64,000 nt of DNA, from contig JAWKNK010000006.1 of assembly GCA_041391745.1 (NCBI GenBank), positions 62,001 to 126,000 on the forward strand. Reading direction: 5' to 3'. The notes beneath the pieces are model-generated. The model ran no database searches. It was not told the origin of the DNA and saw only the letters and a list, made by a program, of their open reading frames with translations. This document shows positions 41,381-50,835 of this stretch, piece by piece; positions within the stretch are counted from its first letter, which is position 1; each line of letters opens with the position of its first letter. The position numbers and the translations under genes are program-made. This DNA is from JAIXWP01 sp041391745 (GTDB taxonomy: Bacteria; Bacteroidota; Bacteroidia; Flavobacteriales_D; Sanyastnellaceae).

Positions 41381-43999
41381 ATGGATTTTTCAAAATTTAC
41401 AGTAAAGTCTCAAGAGACGATTTCTAGAGCGCAGCAAATAGCTCTCGCTCATGAAAACCAGATCATTGAGAATGCTCATTTGTTGAAAGCAATTTTGGAG
41501 GTAGATGAAAATGTAGCACCCTTTCTATTGAAAAAACTACAAGTGAATGTCGACCTGATTGGGCAAACTTTAGATCGTATTATAGATTCAAAACCTAAAG
41601 TTCAAGGAGGGCAATTAAGCCTTTCTTCAGAAGCCAATAAAGCATTGAATCAAGCGCAAAATTATCTCCGAGAATTCGGCGATGAGTTTGTGAGTATCGA
41701 ACACTTACTTCTTGGAATAGTAGATGGAAGTGATGATGCTTCGCGAATGCTCAAAGATGCAGGAGTGACTAAAAAGGATTTGAAGGCTGCCATTTTGGAT
41801 TTGAGAAAAGGAAAGAAAGTAACTTCTTCATCTCAAGAGGATACGTACAATGCGCTGAGCAAGTATGCCAAAAATTTGAATGCACTTGCCAAAGAAGGAA
41901 AGCTTGATCCTGTGATTGGACGCGATGAAGAAATTCGACGTGTTACCCAAATCTTATCTCGCCGTTCAAAAAATAATCCTATCATCATTGGTGAGCCGGG
42001 CGTAGGAAAAACAGCTATTGCTGAAGGCCTTGCGCATCGAATCGTGAAGGGTGATGTGCCAGAAAATTTAAAGTCGAAAGTTATTTATGCTTTAGATATG
42101 GCTGCACTCATCGCAGGTGCTAAGTATAAAGGTGAATTCGAAGAACGCCTGAAGTCAGTGGTAAATGAAGTGCAGGGAAGTGATGGAGAAATTATATTGT
42201 TCATCGATGAAATTCATACGCTCGTTGGTGCAGGCGGAGGTGAAGGAGCAATGGATGCCGCGAATATTTTGAAACCCGCTTTAGCTCGAGGTGAGTTGCG
42301 AGCAATTGGTGCAACTACTTTGAATGAATACCAAAAGTATTTTGAAAAGGATAAAGCATTGGAACGTCGCTTCCAGAAAGTAATGATCGACGAACCGGAT
42401 CGCGAAGCTGCCATTAGCATTCTTCGTGGATTGAAAGAGCGTTATGAAAACCACCACAAGGTGCAAATTACCGACGACGCGATTATAGCGGCGGTGGAGC
42501 TATCTCAACGCTATATCACCGACCGATTCTTGCCAGATAAAGCGATTGACTTGATCGACGAAGCAGCTTCTAAATTGAGAATGGAAATCAATTCGAAACC
42601 GCAAGAGTTGGATGAGATTGAAAGAAAAATCATGCAACTTGAGATTGAACGAGAAGCCATCAAGCGTGAGAACAATACGGTGAAGTTGGAAGAACTCAAT
42701 CGGGAAATTGCTGAAAAGCAAGAGACGCGAAATGAGTTGACCGCAAAGTGGCAATCTGAGAAGGGAGTGGTGGATGCTATTCAAAATGCGAAGAAAGAAA
42801 TTGAGAATTTAAAATTTCAGGCAGAGCAGGCAGAGCGAGAAGGAAATTATGGAATGGTAGCCGAGATTCGATACGGTAAAATGAAGGAGCAAGAAGCCAT
42901 AGTGGAAGCTGAGCAAAAGAAATTGATGGAGCTTCAAGCGAATTCAAAAATGCTTAAGGAAGAAGTGGATCCTGAAGAAATTGCGGATGTTGTAAGCAAA
43001 TGGACAGGAGTTCCAGTGACCCGACTCGTGGAAAGTGAAAAAACCAAATTGCTTCGATTGGAGCAAGAGTTGGGCAAACGAGTGGTGGGGCAGGAAGAAG
43101 CAATTGCCGCAGTAAGTGATGCCGTTCGCAGAAGCAGAGCTGGACTGAGCGATGAACGCAAGCCTATAGGTTCTTTCATATTCCTTGGAACTACTGGGGT
43201 AGGTAAAACGGAGTTGGCCAAAGCGTTGAGTGAATTTTTATTCAATGATGAAAACGCTATGACAAGAATCGATATGTCTGAATATCAAGAGCGCCATACC
43301 GTAAGTAGATTGGTAGGAGCGCCTCCCGGATATGTGGGCTACGATGAAGGCGGCCAGTTGACTGAAGCCGTGCGAAGAAAGCCATACAGCGTTGTTCTTT
43401 TAGATGAAATCGAAAAAGCACACCCAGATGTTTTCAATATTCTGCTTCAGGTGTTAGATGATGGGCGTTTGACCGACTCGAAAGGTCGTGTGGTGAATTT
43501 TAAAAACACCATCATTATTATGACCAGCAATTTGGGTTCTCAAATTATTCAAGAGAACTATGAGAAGGCTAAGGATCCTGAAGATTTGGAATTGTTTGAA
43601 AGAACCAAGGATGAGGTAATGAATTTACTCAAGTCGAGTTTGCGCCCTGAGTTTCTAAACCGCGTGGACGAGACAATCATGTTTACCCCATTGCACAAAT
43701 CTCAGATAACCGACATTGTTAAAATGCAATTGAGATTCTTGACCGACAAATTGGAAGGGTTGGGCGTTCAATTGGAAGTAACTCCTGACGCGCTGAATTA
43801 CCTTACTGAAAAGGGTTTTGATCCGCAGTTTGGTGCCCGCCCTGTGAAGAGAATTATCCAAAAGCAGGTGATGAATGAATTGAGCAAATACATCTTGGCC
43901 GGCAAAATAGATAAGTCGGAGCCGGTGGTAATGGACGTCTTTGATGGACAAGTTGTGTTTAGGAAAGTGATTGAAAAAGAGGAGCTTATCGAGGTTTAG
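41381..43999 (+). CDS. clpB: ATP-dependent chaperone ClpB
   Basis: This hexameric Hsp104-type disaggregase works with DnaK to rescue aggregated proteins after stress. The 872-residue product shows the Clp N-domain (residues 1-145), AAA1 with Walker A GEPGVGKTAIAEG near residue 205 and Walker B LFIDEIHTLVGAGG, the coiled-coil middle domain about 400-530 that distinguishes ClpB from ClpA/C, and AAA2 with GTTGVGKTELAKAL and VLLDEIEKAHPDVFNILLQ. Length and motifs are normal. The start ATG follows a run of A. No heat-shock operator is clear by eye. Confidence 0.96.
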   Translation: MDFSKFTVKSQETISRAQQIALAHENQIIENAHLLKAILEVDENVAPFLLKKLQVNVDLIGQTLDRIIDSKPKVQGGQLSLSSEANKALNQAQNYLREFGDEFVSIEHLLLGIVDGSDDASRMLKDAGVTKKDLKAAILDLRKGKKVTSSSQEDTYNALSKYAKNLNALAKEGKLDPVIGRDEEIRRVTQILSRRSKNNPIIIGEPGVGKTAIAEGLAHRIVKGDVPENLKSKVIYALDMAALIAGAKYKGEFEERLKSVVNEVQGSDGEIILFIDEIHTLVGAGGGEGAMDAANILKPALARGELRAIGATTLNEYQKYFEKDKALERRFQKVMIDEPDREAAISILRGLKERYENHHKVQITDDAIIAAVELSQRYITDRFLPDKAIDLIDEAASKLRMEINSKPQELDEIERKIMQLEIEREAIKRENNTVKLEELNREIAEKQETRNELTAKWQSEKGVVDAIQNAKKEIENLKFQAEQAEREGNYGMVAEIRYGKMKEQEAIVEAEQKKLMELQANSKMLKEEVDPEEIADVVSKWTGVPVTRLVESEKTKLLRLEQELGKRVVGQEEAIAAVSDAVRRSRAGLSDERKPIGSFIFLGTTGVGKTELAKALSEFLFNDENAMTRIDMSEYQERHTVSRLVGAPPGYVGYDEGGQLTEAVRRKPYSVVLLDEIEKAHPDVFNILLQVLDDGRLTDSKGRVVNFKNTIIIMTSNLGSQIIQENYEKAKDPEDLELFERTKDEVMNLLKSSLRPEFLNRVDETIMFTPLHKSQITDIVKMQLRFLTDKLEGLGVQLEVTPDALNYLTEKGFDPQFGARPVKRIIQKQVMNELSKYILAGKIDKSEPVVMDVFDGQVVFRKVIEKEELIEV

Positions 44000-44096
44000 C
44001 GATTTTTTCAATAAAAATGAAACCTTTTGAAAACCGGGCAAGTATAAAAGTTGTAGAATGTTTTATTTGATTTTAAATGGTTATGAAAAGATATAG

Positions 44097-44126
44097 ATCC
44101 CGAGTTGCCCACTCGGGATTTTTTTT
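44097..44126 (+). terminator. intrinsic terminator after clpB
   Basis: ATCCCGAGT, TGCCC and ACTCGGGAT form a 9-base hairpin followed by seven T. It lies about 100 bases beyond the clpB stop. The sequence from here to 44270 contains no gene that I can support. Confidence 0.85.
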
Positions 44127-44270
44127 GATATAAAATGAAACTTTCTAAAAAGTGTTTCGTAACAGACCTTGAATGGTGCAAATGGTTAGTAGCATTCACG
44201 TTAAACGAGCAAAAAAACACTTCTCTAAATTTAAATAAGAGTAGTTAAGGTTAATTAAGGTTAAGCAATA

Positions 44271-44300
44271 AAAAAACCCCGGAACGACCGGGGTTTTTTT
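44271..44300. terminator. bidirectional intrinsic terminator
   Basis: AAAAAACCCCGG, AACGA and CCGGGGTTTTTTT form a perfect hairpin ending the minus-strand lipoprotein cluster; it works on both strands. Confidence 0.9.
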
Positions 44301-44319
44301 GCATTATATGAGAATTCAA

Positions 44320-44904
44320 TTATTTGTTTTCTCCAAATTTTGCCATTTCAGCTTCGAAAGTTTCTTTGAACTTTTCGTAGTTGTAGTCAGCTTTGATTTT
44401 CTCGTTTTGAGAAAGTGAATTGGCATAAGCATCCGCGATTTGAGCACCAGAAAGTTCAAGACACATGTAGCTTACATAAGTTCCATCCTCTTTCTGAGTT
44501 GTTCTTTGGCAACGCTCAATAGCACCGCGCAATTCTTGATCCACTACCGTGCGAGCCATTTCTTGGAAAGTCTCAGTCACTTCTTCTTTGTTGTTGAACT
44601 CAGTTGAGTTTACGTAGTTGTCACCAACAATTTTCATAGTAGCGCTGATAGATTTAGCGAGTGCCGCACTTGCATTAGAACGTGATTTTTTCTTTGCGGT
44701 TTCGCGGTCCATGCTCTCACCAGTTGCCGATGCTCTGAACACTTCTTTGGTGCTATTGTATTCGTCACCAGTACAGTATTCCTGGATTAGAACCTCTCCT
44801 TTTGGTTTTGGTTCTTCAATTACTTTTTTGTTTTTCTTACAAGCTACGCCCATCATACTGGCTACAGCTACAAACAAAACGAGGGTAAATTTTCGAGTAT
44901 TCAT
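44320..44904 (-). CDS. predicted lipoprotein with LPP20-like features
   Basis: The 194-residue product has a lipoprotein signal (MMGVACKKNKK) and a mixed helical domain with ASATGESMDRETAKKKSRSNASAALAKSI, a pattern of an N-terminal strand followed by a long Lys/Ala helix that resembles LPP20 domains. Three further cysteines occur (YCTGDE, ERCQRT, YMCLEL). It is the last gene of a minus-strand run DUF4476 - CsgG-like - LPP20 - this gene and precedes a strong terminator. Function unknown. Confidence 0.7.
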   Translation of the reverse strand: MNTRKFTLVLFVAVASMMGVACKKNKKVIEEPKPKGEVLIQEYCTGDEYNSTKEVFRASATGESMDRETAKKKSRSNASAALAKSISATMKIVGDNYVNSTEFNNKEEVTETFQEMARTVVDQELRGAIERCQRTTQKEDGTYVSYMCLELSGAQIADAYANSLSQNEKIKADYNYEKFKETFEAEMAKFGENK

Positions 44905-44958
44905 AATGTTGATTTTTTACGTGTTAATATTTGGGTAATTCCTACAATCGTGCCAAAG

Positions 44959-46350
44959 CTAAAAAATTGATTCCAATATTGATGTAATCATTTGTGATTC
45001 TAGCTTTTCTCGTCCTTTTTTGTATGCGTCTAGACTTGCTGCATCTTTGTTGAGTTGCAAGCCTTTCAGGTTGTTTATGGACTCTCTATATACTGTTTCG
45101 CCTGACTTGCTTTTCACTTCTACAGTCATTTCAATAAACGCAACTACAAATCCTTGTGAGGTTCCACCTTCAGTGGTATTTGCCTCAATGGTTATAGAGT
45201 AGTCTGCATTCGAAGCAGTGCCTAATCGTAAACCCTTTTCAATCAGTTGGTTTTGCATAGTTGATGCAAGTGTACTTGAATTGGAAGCCTGACCGTAAAC
45301 CTTTTCTGAACTTGTAACAACAAATGAAGGAGCAACGAATTCAATAGGTACCAGGCGCGATTCAGTTTTCAAATTTTCAAGAAGGGCCTTGGTTATTTTT
45401 TTATCTAAATCCGCTGGTTGCAAGGGCAGCAAGTCAATGGAGATAGAAAGGCTCAGATCCTTGGTGTTCTTCTTTACATCTTCCACCAAAAATGAGACGA
45501 ACCCTTGATTGTCCGTGAGCTGCACGCGAGGCTTCATATATTTATCTTTAGGGAAAGAATAAATCGTGGTAATTCCTGAAACCCCTTTTCCTGAATATGC
45601 TATTTCATAGTTCGAGTTGGCCTTATAGCTGTTTTCTGCTGAAAGCACAATCTTTGGAGCGGGTACATTAATTTGAAGTCCTGAGGCGATGCGCTGCAAG
45701 CTGCTGTACAAATTATTATCTAGGAATACTTTTCCACCTTCGGTTTGGTATTCATTTGTTTCATTCCAATAATCTTGAATTGCAAAAAGTCCTCTTAGAT
45801 AAAGGTCAATTGACGCACTCACATTACTATTTTGTTCAGCATCCAATCCCTTTAAATAAAAATCATAGGCGCTATCTTGAGCCTTTGATTTTTTAATGGC
45901 TTTGTTCTGCTGATATTGTGATTTATTCAGGCGGTAATAAATCCAATATTCGTTTTCATTTTCCCAAATACCAGCTACTTCATAATCTTCAATCTTCTCG
46001 TCTGTTGAAGTGGTGATGTTGGAAATGAATTCTTCACTGAAATTTTTGTTGACTTCAAGTGTATTTAGAAATGTGGTTCCTTGAACGCGCACACTAATTT
46101 CAGAAGCTAGATCATTCAATGCATTTTTCTTAGCTGCATTTTGGTAGTCGAGTGGCTGAGCTTTTTTATTCGCTGTACCTACACCAATGTAATACGCTGA
46201 TGAAAATGGACGCTGATCTACCCAACCGGGTTTGGGTGCAACTTCGGCAACATCTGTCTTCCCTTTTGAAACACTTTTATCTCCGCAAGAAGATAAAAGT
46301 GCCATCAAAAGAAAAAATATTGAAGTAATATGTAGAATACGATGAGTCAT
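44959..46350 (-). CDS. LPP20 family lipoprotein
   Basis: The 463-residue product has a lipobox LLSSC, then an LPP20 domain at about residues 40-150 (KPGWVDQRPFSSAYYIGVGTANKK, NAAKKNALNDLASEISVRVQ, followed by EYWIYYRLNKSQY), a helical middle, and a C-terminal domain with VVAFIEMTVEVKSKSGETVY that is like another LPP20/CsgG-style beta-sheet. Such lipoproteins accompany flagellar or outer-membrane systems in other phyla; here the role is unknown. Its start overlaps the CsgG-like stop by one base, so the two are coupled. Confidence 0.78.
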   Translation of the reverse strand: MTHRILHITSIFFLLMALLSSCGDKSVSKGKTDVAEVAPKPGWVDQRPFSSAYYIGVGTANKKAQPLDYQNAAKKNALNDLASEISVRVQGTTFLNTLEVNKNFSEEFISNITTSTDEKIEDYEVAGIWENENEYWIYYRLNKSQYQQNKAIKKSKAQDSAYDFYLKGLDAEQNSNVSASIDLYLRGLFAIQDYWNETNEYQTEGGKVFLDNNLYSSLQRIASGLQINVPAPKIVLSAENSYKANSNYEIAYSGKGVSGITTIYSFPKDKYMKPRVQLTDNQGFVSFLVEDVKKNTKDLSLSISIDLLPLQPADLDKKITKALLENLKTESRLVPIEFVAPSFVVTSSEKVYGQASNSSTLASTMQNQLIEKGLRLGTASNADYSITIEANTTEGGTSQGFVVAFIEMTVEVKSKSGETVYRESINNLKGLQLNKDAASLDAYKKGREKLESQMITSILESIF

Positions 46351-47717
46351 TATTGTACAATCTTTAAAACTTCCTTCTGAATCTGCGATGACATTTGGTT
46401 GGTCACTACATTAAATAATTCGTTAGAAAGCTCTGATGTTGGTTTCAATTCTCTACGCGCCGACATCAAATTTTGAACGTATCTTCTATCTTGTTGATTG
46501 AAATTTACCACGTTGCCATTCGCCGGATACAGATCATTCACGTTTCCAGAATAGCTGCCATAGTTCACTTCGTCAATCACAGACTTTTCTATGATTTCTG
46601 TTTTAATTAATTCACCTGTTGAAAGGTTGATCAATTTGTACTGAAAGCTCACAGATACTGTGTTGGTATTAGAGTATGTATTGTAAGTAACGGGCTTGTA
46701 CTTTGTGTCAAAATATACTTTACCGTCTTCCTTGTCCACACGCTTTACTTTATAAGCCTCATAGCCATTGTTTTGTTGTGAACGAAGTTGACCTGTCTTT
46801 GTATTGTAGCTCAATACAGTTCCAGTGAGGATGGCTTGAGCTCCTACCAATTGGCCTACAGAAACAGCAGTAGCATCATCGACAACACCGCTCAATTGTA
46901 GTTTTTGTTCTTGTAAAATGGCTTGCATGTGTTCGCGATCCACTATTCTCAAGAAAGGATCATTGATAGAAGTGAGAGCATCCAAAGTGTATGCTGAAAC
47001 TTTCGCGTCTAAACCATTTTGTCCACTTGCATTTTCAAAAGGTAAAAGAGCAATAGTGTATCTGCCCTTATCTAGGCATTGATTTTTCAAGGATTTAGCG
47101 TCTTTATAATCAGCTTTTCTTGAAATCACTTGATCAAACTTGCTATAAGCTTCACGGTAATGGGCATCATTCATAGCTCTTACTCCTGCAGAGTACAGCG
47201 GTTCCATGAAAGCAATATCGGCTAAGTCTTTTGTATCCTTAAAGTTTGGATCCAATTTTTTAATTTCATCAAATCGCACATTTGCCTCGTTGAACTTTTC
47301 TTCTTCCAGCAAAGTGGTTCCTTCTTCATAAAGCTGAGACAAGTAGGTGTCTTTGATATCAGAGTAATCCTTAATATAAAACTCAGCGATGTCAAGGTTT
47401 ACACCAACGCCTTCAATTTTCTTTTTGTAATCACGCGCTTTGTGGTAGGCATAAACGGCATCTTTGGGTGTGCCGAAATTTCTCTCTCTAGCAAATTCGT
47501 TGAGCATTTGGTTGAGCACCAATTGCCCGTTCTTTTTCATGCCAATTTGTGCATCGAGGTTAGTTCTTTTTTTGACCAGAGCAGTATAGTAGCTGTTGGC
47601 TGCTTCTACTGAGAGCCCTGCAGCATCTTGCTTGACAGCCATCTTGGTAAAGTACTTGCTTCCATGACATGCCAACAAGAAGATACTTAAGCTAAATATG
47701 AGTAGAAAATTTTTCAT
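46350..47717 (-). CDS. CsgG-like lipoprotein with N-terminal TPR region
   Basis: The 455-residue product has a lipobox LLACHG, a helical TPR-like region (about 30-215) with NEANVRFDEIKKLDPNFKDTKD, and a C-terminal CsgG-type fold starting RYTIALLPFENASGQNGLD and continuing VDREHMQAILQEQKLQLSG, VGAQAILTGTVLSY and SVSFQYKLINLSTGELIKTE. CsgG is the curli secretion pore, and LpoB-type activators share the fold. No curli subunit gene is visible, so pore formation cannot be assumed. It lies 34 bases beyond a terminator that follows the DUF4476 gene. Confidence 0.82.
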   Translation of the reverse strand: MKNFLLIFSLSIFLLACHGSKYFTKMAVKQDAAGLSVEAANSYYTALVKKRTNLDAQIGMKKNGQLVLNQMLNEFARERNFGTPKDAVYAYHKARDYKKKIEGVGVNLDIAEFYIKDYSDIKDTYLSQLYEEGTTLLEEEKFNEANVRFDEIKKLDPNFKDTKDLADIAFMEPLYSAGVRAMNDAHYREAYSKFDQVISRKADYKDAKSLKNQCLDKGRYTIALLPFENASGQNGLDAKVSAYTLDALTSINDPFLRIVDREHMQAILQEQKLQLSGVVDDATAVSVGQLVGAQAILTGTVLSYNTKTGQLRSQQNNGYEAYKVKRVDKEDGKVYFDTKYKPVTYNTYSNTNTVSVSFQYKLINLSTGELIKTEIIEKSVIDEVNYGSYSGNVNDLYPANGNVVNFNQQDRRYVQNLMSARRELKPTSELSNELFNVVTNQMSSQIQKEVLKIVQ

Positions 47718-47750
47718 GGTATCCTTATTTGTTGGTGAGAGAGTATGAAT

Positions 47751-47791
47751 AAAAATCGGTCATTGGTCTCAATTTATGATACCAATGACCG
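47751..47791 (-). terminator. minus-strand terminator between DUF4476 and CsgG-like genes
   Basis: On the minus strand CGGTCATTGGT, a 13-base loop and ACCAATGACCG form an 11-base stem followed by ATTTTT. It would at least attenuate transcription from the DUF4476 gene into the downstream lipoprotein genes. Confidence 0.7.
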
Positions 47792-47809
47792 AAAAAGTAG
47801 TATCACAAA

Positions 47810-48856
47810 TTATTTAGATTCTAGATATTCATTCAGCTCATCTACAGTAGATGAAAAGCTGAAAGCATCGTTGATCTTGTAGTAGTTTCCTTTGTCTGTG
47901 CAATAGTCGTATGCGTACTTTGCGAATTCTAATTTTGTTTCTTCGAAGCCGAAAACGCCCATTACTTGTACGATTTGATCTGAAGACATACAATTAGCTT
48001 TTACGATTTGCTTTGCCATTGTGAGTCTTGTATCATCGAACCCTTTGTCGGCAATGCTCTTTTTAGCACTTGTAAAAGATGTAGCATCCATTGGGCGAGA
48101 GCATCCTACCGGCTTGTCATTTCTTACCACGATCTCCTCGCGTGGAGTAGGCTGACTAGGGACATTTGTAGTTGTAGTAGTACTTTGTGTTGTAGTTGTT
48201 TTAGTAACTACTGTTTCCTCCACCACCATGTCTGAATCCATGCCTTCAACGTTCATGTTGATGCCCATGTTCAGTCCACCTACATTCATGTTTACGTTAA
48301 CCTTTTCACCACTGCCTGGCTTGCCAGTTGTAGTTGTTGTCGTAGTTGTTGTAGTCGAAGTGCCACCAGGAACATTCGTCGTTGTAGTTGTTGAACCTGG
48401 CGTAGCAGTAGCATTGATGTTAATGTTTGTAGCTGGCACTGTTTCTTCCACTTCCTCTTCGATGGCGTAGTCTACTACTTTCACATCAGTAGAACTTGCT
48501 GGTGTACTTGCAGTTGAACCACCGATTTCAGAATCTGATTGGTAGCGAAGAACGTATTCACCTTTTTTATTTTGTTTTACCACATAGGTTACTTCGCGTC
48601 CTTTTTGAACCATGAAGTTTTTGTTGGTGAAATCTGGTAGCGACGCATCTTCGAAATCGATACGTGCTTGGTAGTACTCGCTTGTAAGTCCAGTAACTTT
48701 AACATTCGCCATTGGAGTATCGTTCTTTTTCTCTCCGTTGAGAATGAGGGTGAACTTATCTCCATTCTCAGAAAAAACAACAGCGTTTGCCGTTTGCGCA
48801 ATGCTCGCAGAGGTTAATCCAAAGAAGATTGCAATAATTGTAAAGATCTGTTTCAT
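47810..48856 (-). CDS. exported DUF4476 protein with threonine-rich linker
   Basis: The 348-residue product has a signal peptide (MKQIFTIIAIFFGLTSASIAQ), an N-terminal beta domain, a low-complexity Thr-rich middle (about residues 150-245, blocks of ten threonines interspersed with NVPGG and MNVGGLNMGINMNVEG), and the C-terminal DUF4476 helical domain (about 255-348) with SFTSAKKSIADKGFDDTRLT and MGVFGFEETKLEFAKYAYDY. The Thr blocks suggest an O-glycosylated flexible linker. DUF4476 proteins have no known function. It precedes the lipoprotein genes in the same direction. Confidence 0.82.
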   Translation of the reverse strand: MKQIFTIIAIFFGLTSASIAQTANAVVFSENGDKFTLILNGEKKNDTPMANVKVTGLTSEYYQARIDFEDASLPDFTNKNFMVQKGREVTYVVKQNKKGEYVLRYQSDSEIGGSTASTPASSTDVKVVDYAIEEEVEETVPATNININATATPGSTTTTTNVPGGTSTTTTTTTTTTGKPGSGEKVNVNMNVGGLNMGINMNVEGMDSDMVVEETVVTKTTTTQSTTTTTNVPSQPTPREEIVVRNDKPVGCSRPMDATSFTSAKKSIADKGFDDTRLTMAKQIVKANCMSSDQIVQVMGVFGFEETKLEFAKYAYDYCTDKGNYYKINDAFSFSSTVDELNEYLESK

Positions 48857-48964
48857 CGGTTTGATTTTAGCGGTTAAAATTAATTGTTCGACGGCATATA
48901 GGCTAAGGTTGTGCCAAAAAAATTAAATCGAAAGTTATTTCTCTATTTTTACCGCCCGAAAAGA

Positions 48965-48972
48965 TAGATTTG
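48965..48972 (+). promoter_or_regulatory. Bacteroidota -7 promoter element
   Basis: TAGATTTG matches TAnnTTTG exactly, 19 bases before the ATG of the saccharopine dehydrogenase-like gene. No good -33 TTG. Confidence 0.5.
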
Positions 48973-48991
48973 TTGAAACAATAGCTTCATT

Positions 48992-50314
48992 ATGAAAGTG
49001 ATATTAATTATCGGGGCGGGAAGGAGCAGTGCCAGTCTAATTAGGTACTTGTTGAAAGAGTCTGAAACCTCCGGTTGGAAGATTAGAGTTGGGGATCTTG
49101 ATTTGCAACTTGCTGAAAATAAGGTTAATAATCATTCAAATGGGCAGGCCTTTAAAATAGACTTGTCGGATGATGTGAGTATGAATAGGGAAGTAGAAGG
49201 CGCAGATTTGGTGATTTCTATGCTTCCAGCTACCATGCACATGAAGGTGATAAAGCTTTGTTTGAAGTATAAAAAGTCCATTTTAACTCCAAGTTATATT
49301 CCTCAAGAATTGTGGGATTTGGATACCGAAGCCAAAAATGCGGGTATCGCCATTTTGGGTGAAATGGGAGCTGACCCCGGAATCGATCACATGTCTGCAA
49401 TGCGCATTGTACATGAGATTCAGGGTAAAGGCGGGGAAATTACCTCATTCAAAAGCTATACGGGAGGGTTGATAGCTCCAGAGTCCGATGATAATCCATG
49501 GAATTATAAAGTGACATGGAATCCAAGGAATATTGTATTAGCCGGAGCTGGAGCAACAGCGAAGTTTAGAGAAAATGGCCTTTTAAAGTACATTCCATAT
49601 ACAAGGCTTTTCGAAGACATTGAAACGATTGAAGTAGGGGATGCAGGTAAGTTCGACGGATATGCCAACCGAGATTCCCTAGGTTACAAGAAAGCTTATG
49701 GAATGGAAAATGTAAAAACTCTACTTCGAGGTACACTCAGAAAAGAAGGTTTTTGCGCAGCATGGGGAGCTCTCGTGAAAATTGGACTTACCGATGATGG
49801 ATTCATGCTGGAGGATCCCGCTAATACATCATGGAAAGATTTGACAGCTTCCTTTCTTCCAAGGGTTCATGCAAATATTGAAATGGAGCTTCAGCGTCGA
49901 TTCTCATTTTCTGATGAAGTCATGACCAAACTTAAATGGTTGGGTATTTTTGAGGAGGAGTCTATCGGTATTAACCAAGGATCTCCAGCTGTTGCTTTGC
50001 AGGCTTTGATTGAAAAAAAGCTGAAGTTGGATGATGGAGATAAAGATATGATTGTAATGAATCACGACTTTGAATATCTTTTGGAAGGAAAATCTCACAA
50101 GTTACAATCTTCAATGGTGTGCATTGGTGATGATACAACTTATACAGCTATGGCCAAAACAGTTGGGATGCCTATTGCTATTGCGGCTAAATTAATGTTG
50201 AATGGAGCGTTGAAGATGAGTGGTGTACACTTGCCAATTTTGCCTGAGATATATAATCCTGTTCTTAACGAATTGGAGTTATATGGAGTACATTTCAATG
50301 AAAAAGTAGAATGA
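48992..50314 (+). CDS. saccharopine dehydrogenase-like (saccharopine reductase family) protein
   Basis: The 440-residue product starts with the dinucleotide-binding loop IIGAGRSSASLIRYLL and continues with ADLVISMLPATMHMKVIKLCL, LGEMGADPGIDHMSAMRIVHEI and FKSYTGGLIAPESDDNPWNYK, the core of the saccharopine dehydrogenase/reductase family, which interconverts saccharopine with lysine or alpha-aminoadipate semialdehyde. A role in lysine degradation is inferred from the family; no partner enzyme is adjacent. The following secreted-protein gene overlaps its stop by 4 bases (ATGA). Confidence 0.85.
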   Translation: MKVILIIGAGRSSASLIRYLLKESETSGWKIRVGDLDLQLAENKVNNHSNGQAFKIDLSDDVSMNREVEGADLVISMLPATMHMKVIKLCLKYKKSILTPSYIPQELWDLDTEAKNAGIAILGEMGADPGIDHMSAMRIVHEIQGKGGEITSFKSYTGGLIAPESDDNPWNYKVTWNPRNIVLAGAGATAKFRENGLLKYIPYTRLFEDIETIEVGDAGKFDGYANRDSLGYKKAYGMENVKTLLRGTLRKEGFCAAWGALVKIGLTDDGFMLEDPANTSWKDLTASFLPRVHANIEMELQRRFSFSDEVMTKLKWLGIFEEESIGINQGSPAVALQALIEKKLKLDDGDKDMIVMNHDFEYLLEGKSHKLQSSMVCIGDDTTYTAMAKTVGMPIAIAAKLMLNGALKMSGVHLPILPEIYNPVLNELELYGVHFNEKVE

Positions 50315-50823
50315 ATATGATCAAGTTCTTCATAACGTCAGCACTGATTGTTGCGGTTTCTTTGCTTCAAGCACAGACACCAGAAATACCTGCTGAGTAT
50401 GAATGGACAGTGGCTGAGGATTATAGAAAGGCAGAATCTCACATAGAAAAGTGTTTGAAATGGCTTTGTGTAACACCACTTGGAGAACATGTCGCACTTC
50501 GCAGCGAAACAAATGCTTATGTGTTGACATGGCTTTCGGGCACGCCTGACTATGCCATTGATGTGCCTAGTTATTATGTTCAATTAATTGGTGAAAATAA
50601 GGAGCTGCTGTATAGTTACATCCATGGAGCGGCTTATTACTTGATGAATCACATAACCGCTAAGAATCCAGATAAGATTGACTTGGAAGCTTGTAAAGTG
50701 GTTTGTGAACTCATGCTTAGTAGCGAAAAATTTAGCAAAGACAGAACCTTCAAATCAATGTTGAAAGCTTACAAGAAAGGTAAGCTTGAAGCTTTTGTGA
50801 AAGAACAAAAAGCGGGTAAATAG
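50311..50823 (+). CDS. hypothetical exported protein
   Basis: I do not recognise this 170-residue protein. It has a signal peptide (MNMIKFFITSALIVAVSLLQAQ) and an all-helical mature part with two cysteines in KCLKWLCVTPLG and two in LEACKVVCELMLSS, so disulfides or metal binding are possible. Its start overlaps the saccharopine dehydrogenase-like stop by 4 bases, and ispH begins 13 bases after its stop, so the three are a transcript, although no functional link is apparent. Confidence 0.65.
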   Translation: MNMIKFFITSALIVAVSLLQAQTPEIPAEYEWTVAEDYRKAESHIEKCLKWLCVTPLGEHVALRSETNAYVLTWLSGTPDYAIDVPSYYVQLIGENKELLYSYIHGAAYYLMNHITAKNPDKIDLEACKVVCELMLSSEKFSKDRTFKSMLKAYKKGKLEAFVKEQKAGK

Positions 50824-50835
50824 ACTTTTAGTGAT

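Noticed and set aside
48160..48420. Simple repeat of GTTGTAGTAG type
   Set aside because: It is the coding sequence of the Thr-rich linker of the DUF4476 protein, not an independent repeat element.
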